Shown here piece after piece: positions 33,713 to 44,770 of a stretch of 64,000 bases of DNA. The stretch lies in assembly GCA_018907035.1 (NCBI GenBank), contig JACCIC010000064.1, positions 1,472,501 through 1,536,500 on the forward strand. Direction: 5' to 3'. The number at the start of each line of letters is the position of its first letter. Positions within the stretch are counted from its first letter, which is position 1. The stretch is from Sycobia sp. Sy_11 (taxonomy: Eukaryota > Arthropoda > Insecta > Hymenoptera > Epichrysomallidae). Position numbers and translations under genes: made by a program. The notes beneath the pieces were generated by a model that saw only the letters and a list, made by a program, of their open reading frames with translations, ran no database searches and was not told the origin of the DNA.

Positions 33713-33757
<45 letters not shown>
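33713..33757. repeat. (TA)n microsatellite
   Basis: About 45 bases of TA, just after the satellite array. Confidence 0.95.
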
Positions 33758-33758
<1 letters not shown>

Positions 33759-34110
33759 TATATTTCCGTTTATTCAGTTAAAAACTGTGAATATTTTCGT
33801 AGTGATACCAACTGAAATTCAAGCAAAATGTTGGTATGCGCATAGCATATTTTATAAGCAGACGATGGATATTGTCTTTTTATGCCGAAGTGACGATATA
33901 TTTTATTTATATATACATAGTTTCGAGATTGTTGATAATAAAACCCTATTTTGCAATCTTTTTTTTGTTTAACCTAAAAAGAACAGTCGCTTATCACAAT
34001 TCTGAAGTTTATATAATCTATAAAAAAAAATATAATTTGTCATCATAAATTATATTCAGTATGATTTTGCATACAGAACCATTTTATAAAAAAGGGGAAA
34101 GAAAGATAGA

Positions 34111-34124
34111 TAGAGAGAGAGAGA

Positions 34125-34184
<60 letters not shown>
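34111..34184. repeat. (GA)n microsatellite
   Basis: About 74 bases of GA with one interruption (GGGA). Confidence 0.95.
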
Positions 34185-34188
<4 letters not shown>

Positions 34189-34510
34189 CTAACGTAAGAC
34201 AAAATACGATTTACAAAAATCAAAAGATATCCATAAGGTGTGAGACTAGTGTCATATTAACCTGAAGAACAAAAAAGATAATACCGACTAACGCCACACC
34301 TCCTTTAGGATACGAATCTGAAAGTTGAATATGAACATTCGTTTGAGCTGGTCCGGTATTAATACTTTAAGCGTACTACTTTGAGTTGATGTTCGTGATT
34401 CAAGACGCCATCTAGTAGCAGCTGGTGAAACTGACTTCTAAGAACGTTATCTTAATTTATTGATGAAAGTAAAATGATTTTCAATAAAAAAGATAGCCTA
34501 TGTCCTTTCG

Positions 34511-34512
<2 letters not shown>

Positions 34513-34561
<49 letters not shown>
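34513..34561. repeat. (TA)n microsatellite
   Basis: About 49 bases of TA. Confidence 0.95.
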
Positions 34562-34563
<2 letters not shown>

Positions 34564-34804
34564 AAAAGTAATAATATAAAATTTCATAATGTGAAAAAAA
34601 AATCTTTTAAATCCTTGATAATTCGTCTATTAGATCAAGCATAACAGAATTCTAAATACGATACAGTATATATACATCTGTCAGAAAATGAAGCATACAT
34701 AGAAAATAATATATACATATATCTATTGTCAACATAAAATTTATGATAAAAAGAAATTACACGAAGACCTTGCTCACATATAATATTGGTTGTTTATATA
34801 CCGT

Positions 34805-35960
34805 GTCCCAGATATAACTGGTCATATTAACGGCATGGTATTGGCAAGGAAAAGTTATGTGTAAATATTAATATTCATGTAGGTCCATTTTTTATAGTTT
34901 TTGCTCTACGGGCCCATGCCTGTGAGCCAATCAGGGCTCAGAGAAGTGGGTCATCGCCTGTTAGGATATATGCACGCATTGACGAAGCGGGGTTCACGCG
35001 TCTTGTGAACAAAGATTATGTTTCTTCGTCTACAATGGTCCCTACCCATATTTTTTGTTAAGCTACCCTATTTTATAGTTCACTTCACTGCATTAGAAAT
35101 AAGGAAGAAAAGGCGGATGTTTCACTGGCGCGAACGAACTGACCACGAGCGCATAAGTGTGTTGTAGAAAAACAAAAATGGAACTAAATTTTCGAAATGT
35201 TGCAAAGATTCACAAATATATATTTGATAATCACATTCAAAACTAGCAAAAATATTGATTGCAAGGAAATTTGATTGATAAAAATCGGATCAAATGATCT
35301 TATAGGGTTTATGCAATAAGTTCATAATTATTTTATACAATTTTATACGTAATTCGAGCCCAAATCATCCGATTTTTACCATTCAAAGTTTCTTGCAATC
35401 GGTATTTTTACCGGTTTTGAATGTGATTATCAAATATCTATTTTTCAATTTTTGTAGCATTTTGAAAATTCAGTTGGACATTTGTTTTTATAAAAATGTG
35501 TTCGCGATCATTTCGTCCACACCAATGGAACATCCGCCTTTTCTTCCTTATTTCCAATACAATGCAGTAGACTATAAAAAAGGGTAGCTTGACAAAAAAT
35601 ATGGGTAGGGACCGTTGTAGACAAAAAAGCATAATTTTTATTCACAAGACGCGTGAACCCCGCTTCGCCAATGCGACTATATATATAAGTCACGCTGGCG
35701 TTGACAATGGACAGGAAAAATAATAACTACTGGTCTTTGCCGTATTCGCTCGACTTCGTCTCGTTTCCCTTTGTTTTGACGTCCTTTTCCTCGCTCACAG
35801 GCGATGACCTACTTCTCTGAGCCCTGATTGGCTCACAGACATGGGCCCGTACTGCAAAAACTATAAAAAATGGACATACATGAATATTAATATTTACACT
35901 TAACTTTTCCTTGCCGATACCGTGCCGCTCATATGAGTAGTTATATCTGGGGTATGGTGA
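34805..35960. mobile_element. Foldback element with long imperfect arms
   Basis: The left arm (34805-about 35290) and right arm (about 35340-35960) are reverse complements over most of their length. Paired words include GATATAACTGGTCAT / ATGAGTAGTTATATC, GGGCCCATGCCTGTGAGCC / GGCTCACAGACATGGGCCC, and GGCGGATGTTTCACTGG / CCAATGGAACATCCGCC. The right arm is about 130 bases longer near 35690-35790. No transposase lies between them, so this is a non-autonomous terminal-repeat element. The ends are next to TATA on both sides, but a target duplication is not certain. Confidence 0.8.
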
Positions 35961-35987
35961 ATATATATATACTTAATGTGTAGTTAT

Positions 35988-36140
35988 ATTACAGGCCACC
36001 GCACTAACACACTAGCGACGAAGTAAGTAAGAGAGAGACCGCGCGCGACAATAGTTTGATGACTACTGTGCTACGCGCGAGTTTACAAAAAGTGAAGGCA
36101 ATAACCTTATGTTCGGCTGCCGCCTTACCGCGTGAAGTTT
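35988..36140 (+). repeat. Dispersed repeat, copy near the foldback element
   Basis: TTACAGGCCACCGCACTAAC followed by AGTAAGTAAGAGAG. A related copy lies at 39620-39750. Both have a short CG-rich tail and a GCCGCC/GCCTGCC segment. Confidence 0.6.
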
Positions 36141-36390
36141 TTCGCTCTTTCTTTCCGCGCTCATCGCCGACCTCTTGGGCGATACTCGCGAGCTCGCAAC
36201 GCATACATGACTCGGGTGAACGAGTTTAGTGAGTTTCCATCTAACATCTGCCATCGATCCGTGTGGATCGACTGCACCATCCCGAGTCTACCGACTAGCG
36301 TCCAGACCGCCTCCTTTGGCGGCTGGTAGAGCTGCTGTCACGCTGTGACAGTCTGCCTCCGCCGCTTTCCCGTCACCCATGGACCTCGTT

Positions 36391-36403
36391 GACATCGGCG
36401 CCA
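36391..36403 (-). promoter_or_regulatory. Candidate retrotransposon primer-binding site
   Basis: The minus strand reads TGGCGCCGATGTC, starting with the TGG that pairs with a tRNA CCA end. It lies four bases from the candidate LTR at 36408-36894. Confidence 0.35.
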
Positions 36404-36407
36404 CAAT

Positions 36408-36894
36408 TGTAAGTGGCAGCTCACTCTATTCTCTCTTTCTCTTCCCTGCCTTTGCGCGTGCCGTCGCTCCGACGGCCCTTGACCTGCGCACCGCGCCTCG
36501 CGACTCCGTGCGTCTGTCACCCTTATAATTCTATAATTATATGATTATAATTCTCTCCTTGTTTAATGAAAACATTTTTGGCAAATGCTTTGGCTTTTGT
36601 CCGTCATGCGACGATCCAAGAATTTCACCTCTAACTAAATATATACGCACTTGAGAAAACCTATAATTTATTAGCGCTATTCTACATATTTACACAATAA
36701 GATGTATATTGCCATCGCGGCATCATCGTGGAACGAAACTCTCAAATTCCGATACATTGACGCACTCGTTGCATCATTGAATACACGTAGGCGGAGAGAA
36801 ACGCGAGATTCTACACGACTTGCGAGTCGTTATTACTAAAAGGGGAAAAATCGCAACAGGGACGAGTCTGGTACAGAACGGCGCCACTTCCACA
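36408..36894 (-). mobile_element. Candidate 5' LTR of an LTR retrotransposon
   Basis: On the plus strand the segment begins TGTAAGTGGC and ends GCCACTTCCACA, giving imperfect inverted TG..CA ends. A TGGCGCC primer-site-like word lies just inside on the minus strand. Length is 487 bp. The DNA to the left (36000-36390) has no readable gag, so the element is truncated. There is no matching LTR elsewhere in the window. The call is tentative. Confidence 0.4.
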
Positions 36895-36959
36895 ATTAGG
36901 TGAAAACGAAATTATACTTTCTGGATCCGTTCTCCTGCCGACGCGGACATTCACTCTCG

Positions 36960-37620
36960 TCTCGATCGCCGGAGGAGTCAGAGAGAGAGAGAGAGAGAAA
37001 GCAGAATGAAGGAAAAAAGTAGATGAACGTGAGGTGAGTGGCGATAAAAGGGAGACGAAAGAAAGTCAAAACGAAAGAATGAAAGGAGAGAATGAAGACA
37101 AAAGAAAGAGAAAAGAGAGGGAGAGAAGACAAGACGACGAAAGAAAAGATGGAGAAAGAAACGGAAGAAAGAAAGGAAGAGAGTGAGAGAGAGGGAGCGA
37201 AAGAGAATTGGAAGGAATAAGAGAGCACGAAAGGAATGCGAAACGGAAGAAAGGAAGGTGTAATTATAGAAAGAGAACTGAAATATAGAAGGCGCGAAGT
37301 ATAGTGTTGTGAAGAGAAGGTAAGAGAAGGTGGAGGCAGTGAGGGCCTACAGAAAGACGCAGAGCAATAGAGGGTGAAAGAAAGCGTAGAGCGAGGTAAC
37401 CGAGACAGAAGAGGCGAACGGGTAGAAGAAAGGGAAGAAAGAAGAGAAAGAAGGAGGCGGAGAGGAGGCGGAGACAGCTGCGGTGCCGCATCGATGCACC
37501 GGACCATCGGCTCAACGCCACCCTTTCACGGGAGGACCCACCCGGAGTCATCATCCTCCCACTAAGATGAAGAATAAGAGAGAGATCGAGAGAGAGAGAG
37601 AGGTAGGTGCGCGTCGCACG
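36960..37620. repeat. Purine-rich strand-asymmetric tract
   Basis: About 650 bases that are strongly A+G on the plus strand (GAAAGAAAGG-like words). The 203-aa minus-strand ORF over this region is Ser/Leu/Phe-rich because of the bias and is not accepted as a gene. Confidence 0.7.
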
Positions 37621-38051
37621 GTGGACGGGGTAGTCGGTGCACCTTTCGATTGACGGGCGAATCCAAGGTCGGCGGCGACGGTGCTTGGGACGCGACGGAC
37701 GGAATCTACGTCGCAGTCACGCGATATCAGAGCCCATTGTCTATTCCTTTTTGTTATCAAATTAGTAATAAATAAAAGAGGTAGAGACTGACGGCAACCA
37801 AAATAAATCTCCGGGTGTCCCATTTATTTCTTTGTCGGATCTACATGCCGTTCCAGCCACGTACGTGTATGTGTATGTGTCCATTAGTTTTATTCCTATA
37901 TTAATTTCTCCTCTCTGACCGGCAGAGCTCCCCCAGAGCAATCAACAGGTGAGTGACTTTTGATAAAGAAGAATTTTTGTGTCCGCGAACATCTACTGAA
38001 TTAAATTGAATAAATTATTAATAGAATTTTGTTGACCGCATCACAATGTGA

Positions 38052-38053
<2 letters not shown>
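37621..38053. other. Short unassigned stretch
   Basis: GC-richer to about 37720 and then mixed. Nothing recognised. Confidence 0.3.
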
Positions 38054-38117
<64 letters not shown>

Positions 38118-38131
38118 TGTGTGTGTGTGTA
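38054..38131. repeat. (GT)n microsatellite
   Basis: About 78 bases of GT with one GTAT interruption. Confidence 0.95.
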
Positions 38132-38199
38132 TACTACTGTATAGAAATATGAGTAAGACTTTATTTATAGCTTTTGAAATCATTATTTATTCTTTTGAA

Positions 38200-39226
38200 G
38201 TTAATTCATCCCCCTCAAAATAACCCCCCCGGATGCAATGCAGCGATGCCAATGCTTTTTCCAATTTTGAAAACATTTGTTATACTCTTATTTCAGAATC
38301 GCCATCAGTTCTTTCTTCGATTCGGCTTTTATTTCTTCAATCGAATAAAAATCGTGTTCCTGAAGTGGTCTTTTGAGTTTGCTAAACAGTTAGAAGTTAC
38401 ACGGTGTTAAATCAGCAGAGTACGGTTGTTGTGGAACAATATTGGTTGAATTTTTGGCGAAATGTTTACGTTAAATCAATGTAGTGTGAGCTGGTGCATT
38501 ATCGTGATGCAAAAACCAAGAGTTGTCTTTCCATAAATCTGGCCTTTTGGGGTGAATAGCTTCACCCAAATGACGCATAACACTCAAATAATATCCTTTG
38601 TTAACGCTTGTCCAGTTGGAAGGAATTCATAATGCACCACACCACGATAATCGAAGAAAGCAGTGAGCATAACCTCGACTTTGGCGTGATTTTTTCGGTC
38701 TACCCTCTCCTTGGGCACGATATTCTCTCGATTGATCGGTTATTTCTGGATCGTAAAAGTAGACCCAAGTCTCATCTCCAGTTATTATGTGTTCGATCTT
38801 TTCCCAACAGTCCGAAGGTATCATTTCACAGAACTCCATGCGACGCAGTTTTTCCAAAACATTGAGTGTTTTTGGCACCAATCAAGATTTTAGTCTTTTC
38901 AAGTACAAAATTTTTCTCAAAATGGTGTGAACTTCATGTGAAATTTCAGCAAGTGCTCTAGTAGTCAATCGACGATTGTGCAGAACCAATTCTTTGATCT
39001 TGTCGACGTGTAGCCCATCAGTACATGTTCTTGGTCGTCTTTGATGTGGTTCGTCTTCAACGCGTTCTCAATCTTCTTTAAACAATTTATGCCAATCAAA
39101 ATCACATACTCTTGATATTGGCTACTCACCAAAGGCCTTCTGCAACATTCTGAACGTTTTGGCGGCTGATATTTCATTTCGTGCCCAAAATTTAATGCAA
39201 TTTTTTTGTTGAATAATTTCAGACAT
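38200..39226 (-). pseudogene. mariner transposase, mellifera-like, broken
   Basis: From the Met at 39226 the minus strand reads MSEIIQQKNCIKFWARNEIS and KTFRMLQKAFGE, the first helix-turn-helix. After frame changes come QEHVLMGYTSTRSK, then MVPKTLNVLEKLRRMEFCEM, IEHIITGDETWVYFYDPEI and TDQSREYR, then HHDNAPAHTT and SxHRVTSNCLANSKDHF-like text. The TGDETW and HHDNAPAHT motifs hold the first two catalytic Asp residues and are intact. The wording TGDETW...YDPE.TDQS resembles mellifera-subfamily mariners. It has at least four frameshifts. Terminal repeats were not identified, and a run CATCCCCCTCAAAATAACC near 38208 marks the likely 3' edge. Confidence 0.8.
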
Positions 39227-39443
39227 TATAAAAACCGAAGAAACAACTTTTCTTTGTTCACAATATAGAAGCGTAACTATTTGACAAATGAAGATAATTT
39301 CGTGAAGTTTGGCACAGATAACTCTGGCAGTCCTACCAATTAAAAAATATAAAAGCAACTTTAAAATAAAAATATTTGTCCGCATCGATAAACACAGGAA
39401 TTTTGAATTGAAAAGTCTTACTGGTATTTATTTGTACACAGTA

Positions 39444-39444
<1 letters not shown>

Positions 39445-39489
<45 letters not shown>
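39445..39489. repeat. (TA)n microsatellite
   Basis: About 45 bases of TA. Confidence 0.95.
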
Positions 39490-39492
<3 letters not shown>

Positions 39493-39619
39493 GACAGGGA
39501 TTGCAAGCGCCGCTTACGTTTGCCATCTCACGTCCCGATGCTCTCTCTGCCGTTGGAGCCTGCATGTAAATATGTGTATATAGTATTGGTTGCTTACATG
39601 TAAATATTTAATATATAGC

Positions 39620-39750
39620 TCTGTTACAGGCCAACGCACTAACACTCTGGCGAGGAGGTAAGTGAGAGAAGGAAGGGAGTAGGGCAAGTACATCGCGCAC
39701 GAAGTTAATTTTGTGTTTGGCGCCTGCCGTGTTGCTGAGGCGGGCATTGT
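39620..39750 (+). repeat. Dispersed repeat, second copy
   Basis: TTACAGGCCAACGCACTAAC then GGCGAGGAGGTAAGTGAGAG matches 35988-36045. The GAGGTAAGGGAAGGG-like part also recalls the repeat at 58668-58860. Confidence 0.6.
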
Positions 39751-39759
39751 GTACCCTTA

Positions 39760-39761
<2 letters not shown>

Positions 39762-39790
<29 letters not shown>
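39762..39790. repeat. (TA)n microsatellite
   Basis: About 29 bases of TA. Confidence 0.9.
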
Positions 39791-39794
<4 letters not shown>

Positions 39795-39799
39795 GAAAA

Positions 39800-40924
39800 T
39801 ATAAAAATTATGATAAGAAGGAATTATGCGAAGACCTTGCTCACTTGCATCTACTTCATTATGAAGCATAATTGCTTCAGAAATTTTATGTTTTCTATAT
39901 AGGTTGAAATGTGGCAAAATATCCACGTTAAAAATAAAAGGCGACATATGCCTGCGAAGCGTCATGGGCTCGAGTCTCGATCGTTAAAATAAAATTTATA
40001 AGATTCTATAATATAATGTTCGCATATTATTCCCGAGCAATTGAGGAGCTGAACACAGAAGTCGACCAATTCCAACGAAAATCATAGGTCCAACGTGCTA
40101 AGTGTAAACTTGCAGTAGGCAAAACCACCGGAGTTTGATGTACAAAGAACGAGAATAAGACAGAGAGAAGAGGAACTTCGGCTGCAGCGTAAACAAAAGG
40201 CAACGCGATCTCGCGATCGCACAATTTATTATATGATAACAAATATACATACGTTAATATATATTTTATTATATATTTTATTATATATTTTATTATATAT
40301 TTATTTTTTAAAATACATAATATTTAGTGCCCCGGCGAAAATTCGCAAGTTATGCGGATGCACGCGAATATAAAATTATAAAATATTCGTGCGAAATATA
40401 TTAACTTTTGTAGAATATAAATTAATATAACAGATAGTTATATTGAAAACTGCGAAGGTACTGCGCGCCGAGAGTGTTTACGTCTCCGAGCCGGTAACGT
40501 ACACAATTGACGGTCAAGGCCACTAATTGTTAGGCGAAAGTGGCAGAAAAGCAGCACAAATTATATGTACAGCTAAATACGAAAGTATAATATTCGAGCA
40601 GCTTTTCGAGTAATAATTATATTAATTTGACAAATAATATGATTACTTAAGTTGATAGAAATAATTATATTGATTTCGATTAATAGATATATTTAATATA
40701 AATACTAACAACAGTTAAATATAAATCTAATATTTAAATCTAGTTTTTATATTCTAATTTTTTTGCTGTCACTCTCGCTATCCATTGCTTTTTGACACTA
40801 CAGAGTTTCATCATTTGTCAAATAAATGTGTTTCGTCCTTTTTTTTTTCTTTTTGTGCAATGAAAACAACGAATATTAAATAATTCAGTAATCGATAAAA
40901 TGAATAATACGTAAAATCGATATA
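39800..40924. other. AT-rich DNA with short GC patches, no gene seen
   Basis: 40030-40220 and 40440-40540 are GC-richer. A short tandem TATATTTTATTA repeat lies at 40257-40305. Nothing codes recognisably. Confidence 0.35.
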
Positions 40925-41561
40925 TTAGGTTATCAAATATCTCCATTCTGCCTTTTTGTCTTATGAATTTCGCGGCTATGTACAAAGCGCTACAGAGCTT
41001 GTATCTGTCAATACTATACATCGTTTAAAAGATCTTGACATAACGTAGAAAACGACGCTATATATGATTAGTTGGGATATTGCGTTCAAAAGTTATAGAC
41101 GTGTAAACATGGAGTTCACTACCACCGAAATTCGCGGTTATCGACCAGAAGCATCCACAATTGGCCAACAGGATGGGTGTAGTGTTCCATCAGAACAACG
41201 CCAGACCACACACTTTGTTGATGACTCGTCAGAAGCTACGGGAGTTCGGATAGGAAGTTTTATCGCATCCACCATATAGCCCGGACATAGCGCGAAGTGA
41301 TTACCATCTATTCCTCTCCATTTCGAGCACCCTTGGTGGTGTAAAGTTGGACTCAAAAGAGGTTTGTGAAAAGTGTCTGTCCGAGTTATTCGCAAATAAG
41401 GAAAGGGGTTTCTACGATTGGAGTATTATGAAGTTGCCGTTTAGATGGAAACAGATTATCGAACAAAACGGCGCATATTTGAAGTAAATCAGACCACTCT
41501 AGCACTTATAAAGCAATGAATGAAGATCAAAAGACTGGAAGGGAGATATTTGAAGACCTAA
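40925..41561 (+). mobile_element. Internally deleted mariner
   Basis: Ends TTAGGTTATCAAATATCTCC (left) and, reversed, TTAGGTCTTCAAATATCTCC (right) match the mariner at 26266-27545. The start MEFTTTEIRGY is present at 41109, and then the frame jumps to the middle of the transposase: VFHQNNARPHTLLMTRQKL, YSPDIARSDYHLF and IIEQNGAYLK. About 640 bp of the usual 1280 are lost, between the N-terminus and the region just before the second catalytic Asp. That Asp is Asn (HQNNARPH). It is a dead, non-autonomous copy. Confidence 0.88.
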
Positions 41562-42227
41562 TATTTTAACAAAAGCAATTAACAGATGCAACTGAAGGTA
41601 ACAATTGAGAGATAATTAAACATGTTAATCATTAAATTAAATAATAATTCATTAAATCTTGTCAAACAATAATTAATTAAATGTTGATACATAACAATTA
41701 ATTAAATTTTATTCAATAATAATTAATTAAAATACAATAACAATATAATTAAATAACAATTAAAAATTTTTTTCTGTTGTCTCTTTTCTTCTTTCATGAG
41801 AAAACATACGAAATTTTTTTGTTTTGTGTTCTGTCTTGCCATACGAACCGTTAAAGGAGCATCGCTTAACGGGTTATTTACTGTCATTATTTAATTTATT
41901 AACTAATTTAATATTGATTAATTAATTAACAAATTAATAGTGTCTCTCTTCTCAAAATTTCTTTTTTGAAGTGGTTAATTGTTTGTTTAATTAATTTTTG
42001 TTGTTTTTACTGTTTGTTCCAATTGCTGGAATATTACCAAGAAATATGTCTTGCATTTAGTTAATTAATTCATTTTAAAATTTATTAAGAAAATTATAAT
42101 TAATTAATTTCACATTAATTAATTAATTAATTAATTAATTAATTTCTCGTATCTTTTTTAATTTACAAATAGAGAACACATTTTGTGTTTTTTTCTCTCT
42201 TTCATTTGCCGTCAATTAAACTAATAA
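41562..42227. other. AT-rich DNA with TTAATTAA repeats
   Basis: Repeated AATTAATTAATT words near 41640-42140, resembling the leader of the Gypsy element at 22810-23100. No gene is recognised. Confidence 0.35.
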
Positions 42228-42439
42228 ATGATGTCAAACCCACTAAACGACTTTGACGACTCGCTCCAAAGCCTTTGCTAGAAGAAGACATTTTTATCCC
42301 CGACTTGAAAAATGATGATCTTCTTGATGCGGACTACTATCACATATTCAATGCGATCATCCATCTGTCCGACAATACTATATCGATCGAAGATGCAGCG
42401 GATCTCGTTCCGCTACTAATCTGCATCGTCTTCGATTGA
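42228..42439 (+). pseudogene. Short coding-like fragment, unrecognised
   Basis: Starts with two Met codons and reads MMSNPLNDFDDSLQSLC before a TAG at 42279. One base back, the next frame continues LEEDIFIPDLKNDDLLDADY, YHIFNAIIHLSDNT and ISIEDAADLVPLLI up to the TGA at 42437. The acidic, hydrophobically patterned sequence looks like a real protein start with one frameshift. It directly follows a leader-like AT-rich stretch and precedes a 5'-truncated LINE. It may be the beginning of a gag or another transposon protein cut off by the LINE insertion. I know no family for it. Confidence 0.35.
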
Positions 42440-42559
42440 GACTTCGATTGCATCGTCTTTGAGTTTTAGATATATTTATGTAAACTATACATGCTGTCAT
42501 TTATAGGAATACAGATAAAATGCACTTAGCCATAACTTAGGGTTTGTACTAACTGCCTA

Positions 42560-43760
42560 AACTTAGGGTATGTACCAAAAAGATGGAGAGAAGTAAAGGT
42601 GGTTTTCATACCCAAATCAGGGAAAACAAGCCACACAATGCCTAAAAATTTCAGACCAATCAGCCTTTCATTGTTTCTTTTAAAAACATTAGAAAGACTG
42701 ATTGATCTATACAGAAAGGAAACTACTGATGTAGAAAAGATGTGCACAGCACAGCATGCCTATTTAAAAGGCAAATCTGTAGAGAGTACACGAGATAGTA
42801 AAGACGATAGAGGAAATCCTCCGAGACAAGGAGTACATACTAGAGGCATTCCTTGATATAGAGGGAGCTTTCAATAATGTTCGTACAAAATCAATAAAGA
42901 ATGCATTGGAGAAAATAGGAGGTGAACAACTGACCAAAGACTGGGTGATGGTAATGCTGAGAAGTAGAACGATAAACTCAGAAATGGGTGACAGCACTAT
43001 AAAGAGAAGAACCACTAGGGATACGTCGCAGGGGGGAATCATTTCTCCCCTAATGTGTATCATAGTGATCAATAAGATGCTAAAAACTCTAGTCAACAAA
43101 AGAATAAAAGTAATAGCCTATGCAGATGAAGCAGTGATATTGATCACGGAAAAAGACCCAATTACGATCAGAGACATCATGGAATCTGCCTTAAAAGAAA
43201 TTTCCAAATGGGCAGGACAAAACGGACTGGGTGTAAACCTGGATAAAACGGAACTCGTCCTCTTTACATGGAAATATAAGATTCCCGAAATAGAAACGCC
43301 GATATTGGCAGAATGAGCATTAACGTTCGTCAAAGAAAGAAAATACCTTAAACTAATTCTAGATTCCAAACTATCCTGGAAAAGGAATGTGGAGGAAAGA
43401 ATGAAAAAAGATATAAATGCGTTCTATACTTGTAGAAAAGTATTTGAAAAAAGATGGGAATTACATCATCCACTGGATGTACAAGGCCATAGTGAGACCC
43501 ATAGTTACTTATGGCGTCTCTGTATGGTGGGAAGCTATGAAAAAAGAGGTAAACAGAATTGCGGTGCTAGGGATAACCGGAGCTACAAGAAGTGCACCAT
43601 AAGCAGTTCTAGAAGTGATGTTAAACTTGTAAACTATAGATCTGCATATAAAAGGGCTGGCTGCAAAAGGAACACTGAGTCTCAGACAATCGAATTTATG
43701 GAAACAGACCAACTCTGTGCATACAAAAATTTTGCGAGAAAATGGGGAAGCTGAACTGAT
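42560..43760 (+). pseudogene. LINE reverse transcriptase, broken
   Basis: Reads VFIPKSGK, KNFRPISLSLFLLKTLERLI, CTAQHAYLKGKSVE, then a shift, FLDIEGAFNNV, SQGGIISPLMCIIVINKML, VIAYADEAVILI, GLGVNLDKTELVLFTWK, KYLKLILDSKLSWKRN and YKAIVRPIVTYGVSVWWEA. These are the ordered blocks of a non-LTR reverse transcriptase. The catalytic YADD is YADE, so the second metal-binding Asp is Glu. The initial shift is near 42850. The usual GTPQGG block reads DTSQGG. Confidence 0.85.
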
Positions 43761-43885
43761 ACAATGACTTGATAGAAGAGCTAAAATAGCGTTCAGATTA
43801 TATGGTTACAAAACTCGACTTCCAAATAAATACCGAAATATAGATACCGTCAAAGGAAGACTGGGTAAACAATTCTAAAGTAAAC

Positions 43886-44660
43886 GTGGATGAAATCTCA
43901 GTCTTCACACATGGATCAAAAACGGAAAAAGGAACAGGCATAGGAATCTACTTGGAACAAATGCAAGTCAAAAAGTCATATAGACTGAACGGCAAATCCA
44001 TTTTTCTGCAGGCAGAAATCTTAGCTATTGCAAAAGCGGCGAAACTATTGGAGAATAAAAACCTGACAAAGGCAGCTATTTATACGTATAGTCAAGCTGC
44101 TTTAAAAGCCTTACGGCTAAAATCGATTGGATCAAAGTCAGTTATGAGCTGCCGGGAGGCGCTGTCATCGATCTGGAATAGCGAAGTCAGACTCTACTCT
44201 GATGACCATCGATGACCATCGATCAATACGATTAAAAAGAAGATAGATGAAACCATCAAAGCAAAACATAATGAACAGTGGGAAGCAAGAAACGATTGCC
44301 CCGCATCTAGGAAATTATGGCTTGATATTGATGAAACAAAAACCAGTGACCTTTTCAGGCATAAAAAAGCAACGGTTGTGATAATCACAGGAATAATCGC
44401 AGGATACTGTACAACAGGTATCAACCTCAAAAGATGAGGTCAACTGTCTGATGATTCATGTTGAGAATGCAACACACATGAGGAAATAATAACCCACTTG
44501 CTATGCCGATGCCCAGCCCTAGTAAGCAAAAGACTTACATTATTAAGACAAAGCTTCATGGAAGATCTGGAAGAGGCGTCAAGTGTGAATATCAGAGTAC
44601 TGGATAAATTTGCGAGAGACTGGAAATGTTTCTCTGAAAATAAATAGGTTATAGCTCCGC
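43886..44660 (+). pseudogene. LINE RNase H domain and Cys-rich tail
   Basis: DEISVFTHGSKTEKGTGIGI opens the RNase H fold (Asp of the TDGS motif is His here), FLQAEILAIAKAAKLL carries the Glu, and AIYTYSQAALKALRL stands where SDSQAAL is usual, so that Asp is Tyr. The frame breaks near 44200, where GATGACCATC is duplicated. Downstream, CNTHEEIITHLLCRCPALVS resembles the C-terminal zinc-knuckle-like tail. Two of the catalytic residues are lost. Confidence 0.75.
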
Positions 44661-44770
44661 CTTCTGGAAACATAGGGCATCGCAATGGGCCTAAGGCCCC
44701 TAAGCGTAAGTGCAATGTCCGAATAGGACAGAGCACAAGCCCACACAACCTAACGTACCCTAACCTTGTT

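Larger units (their letters stand above)
42510..44770 (+). mobile_element. 5'-truncated LINE with RNase H
   Basis: A non-LTR retrotransposon that begins inside the reverse transcriptase, as expected from incomplete target-primed reverse transcription. RT, thumb, RNase H and a Cys-rich tail follow in order. An RNase H after the RT is typical of the I superfamily. The 3' UTR contains GGGCCTAAGGCCCCTAAG and ends around CCTAACGTACCCTAACC. A small 25-bp duplication (AACTTAGGGT..GTAC) lies at 42533-42570. The copy is dead. Confidence 0.8.

Noticed and set aside
36896..37507. 203-codon minus-strand ORF
   Set aside because: It lies wholly within a purine-rich tract; its Ser/Leu/Phe composition follows from the strand bias.
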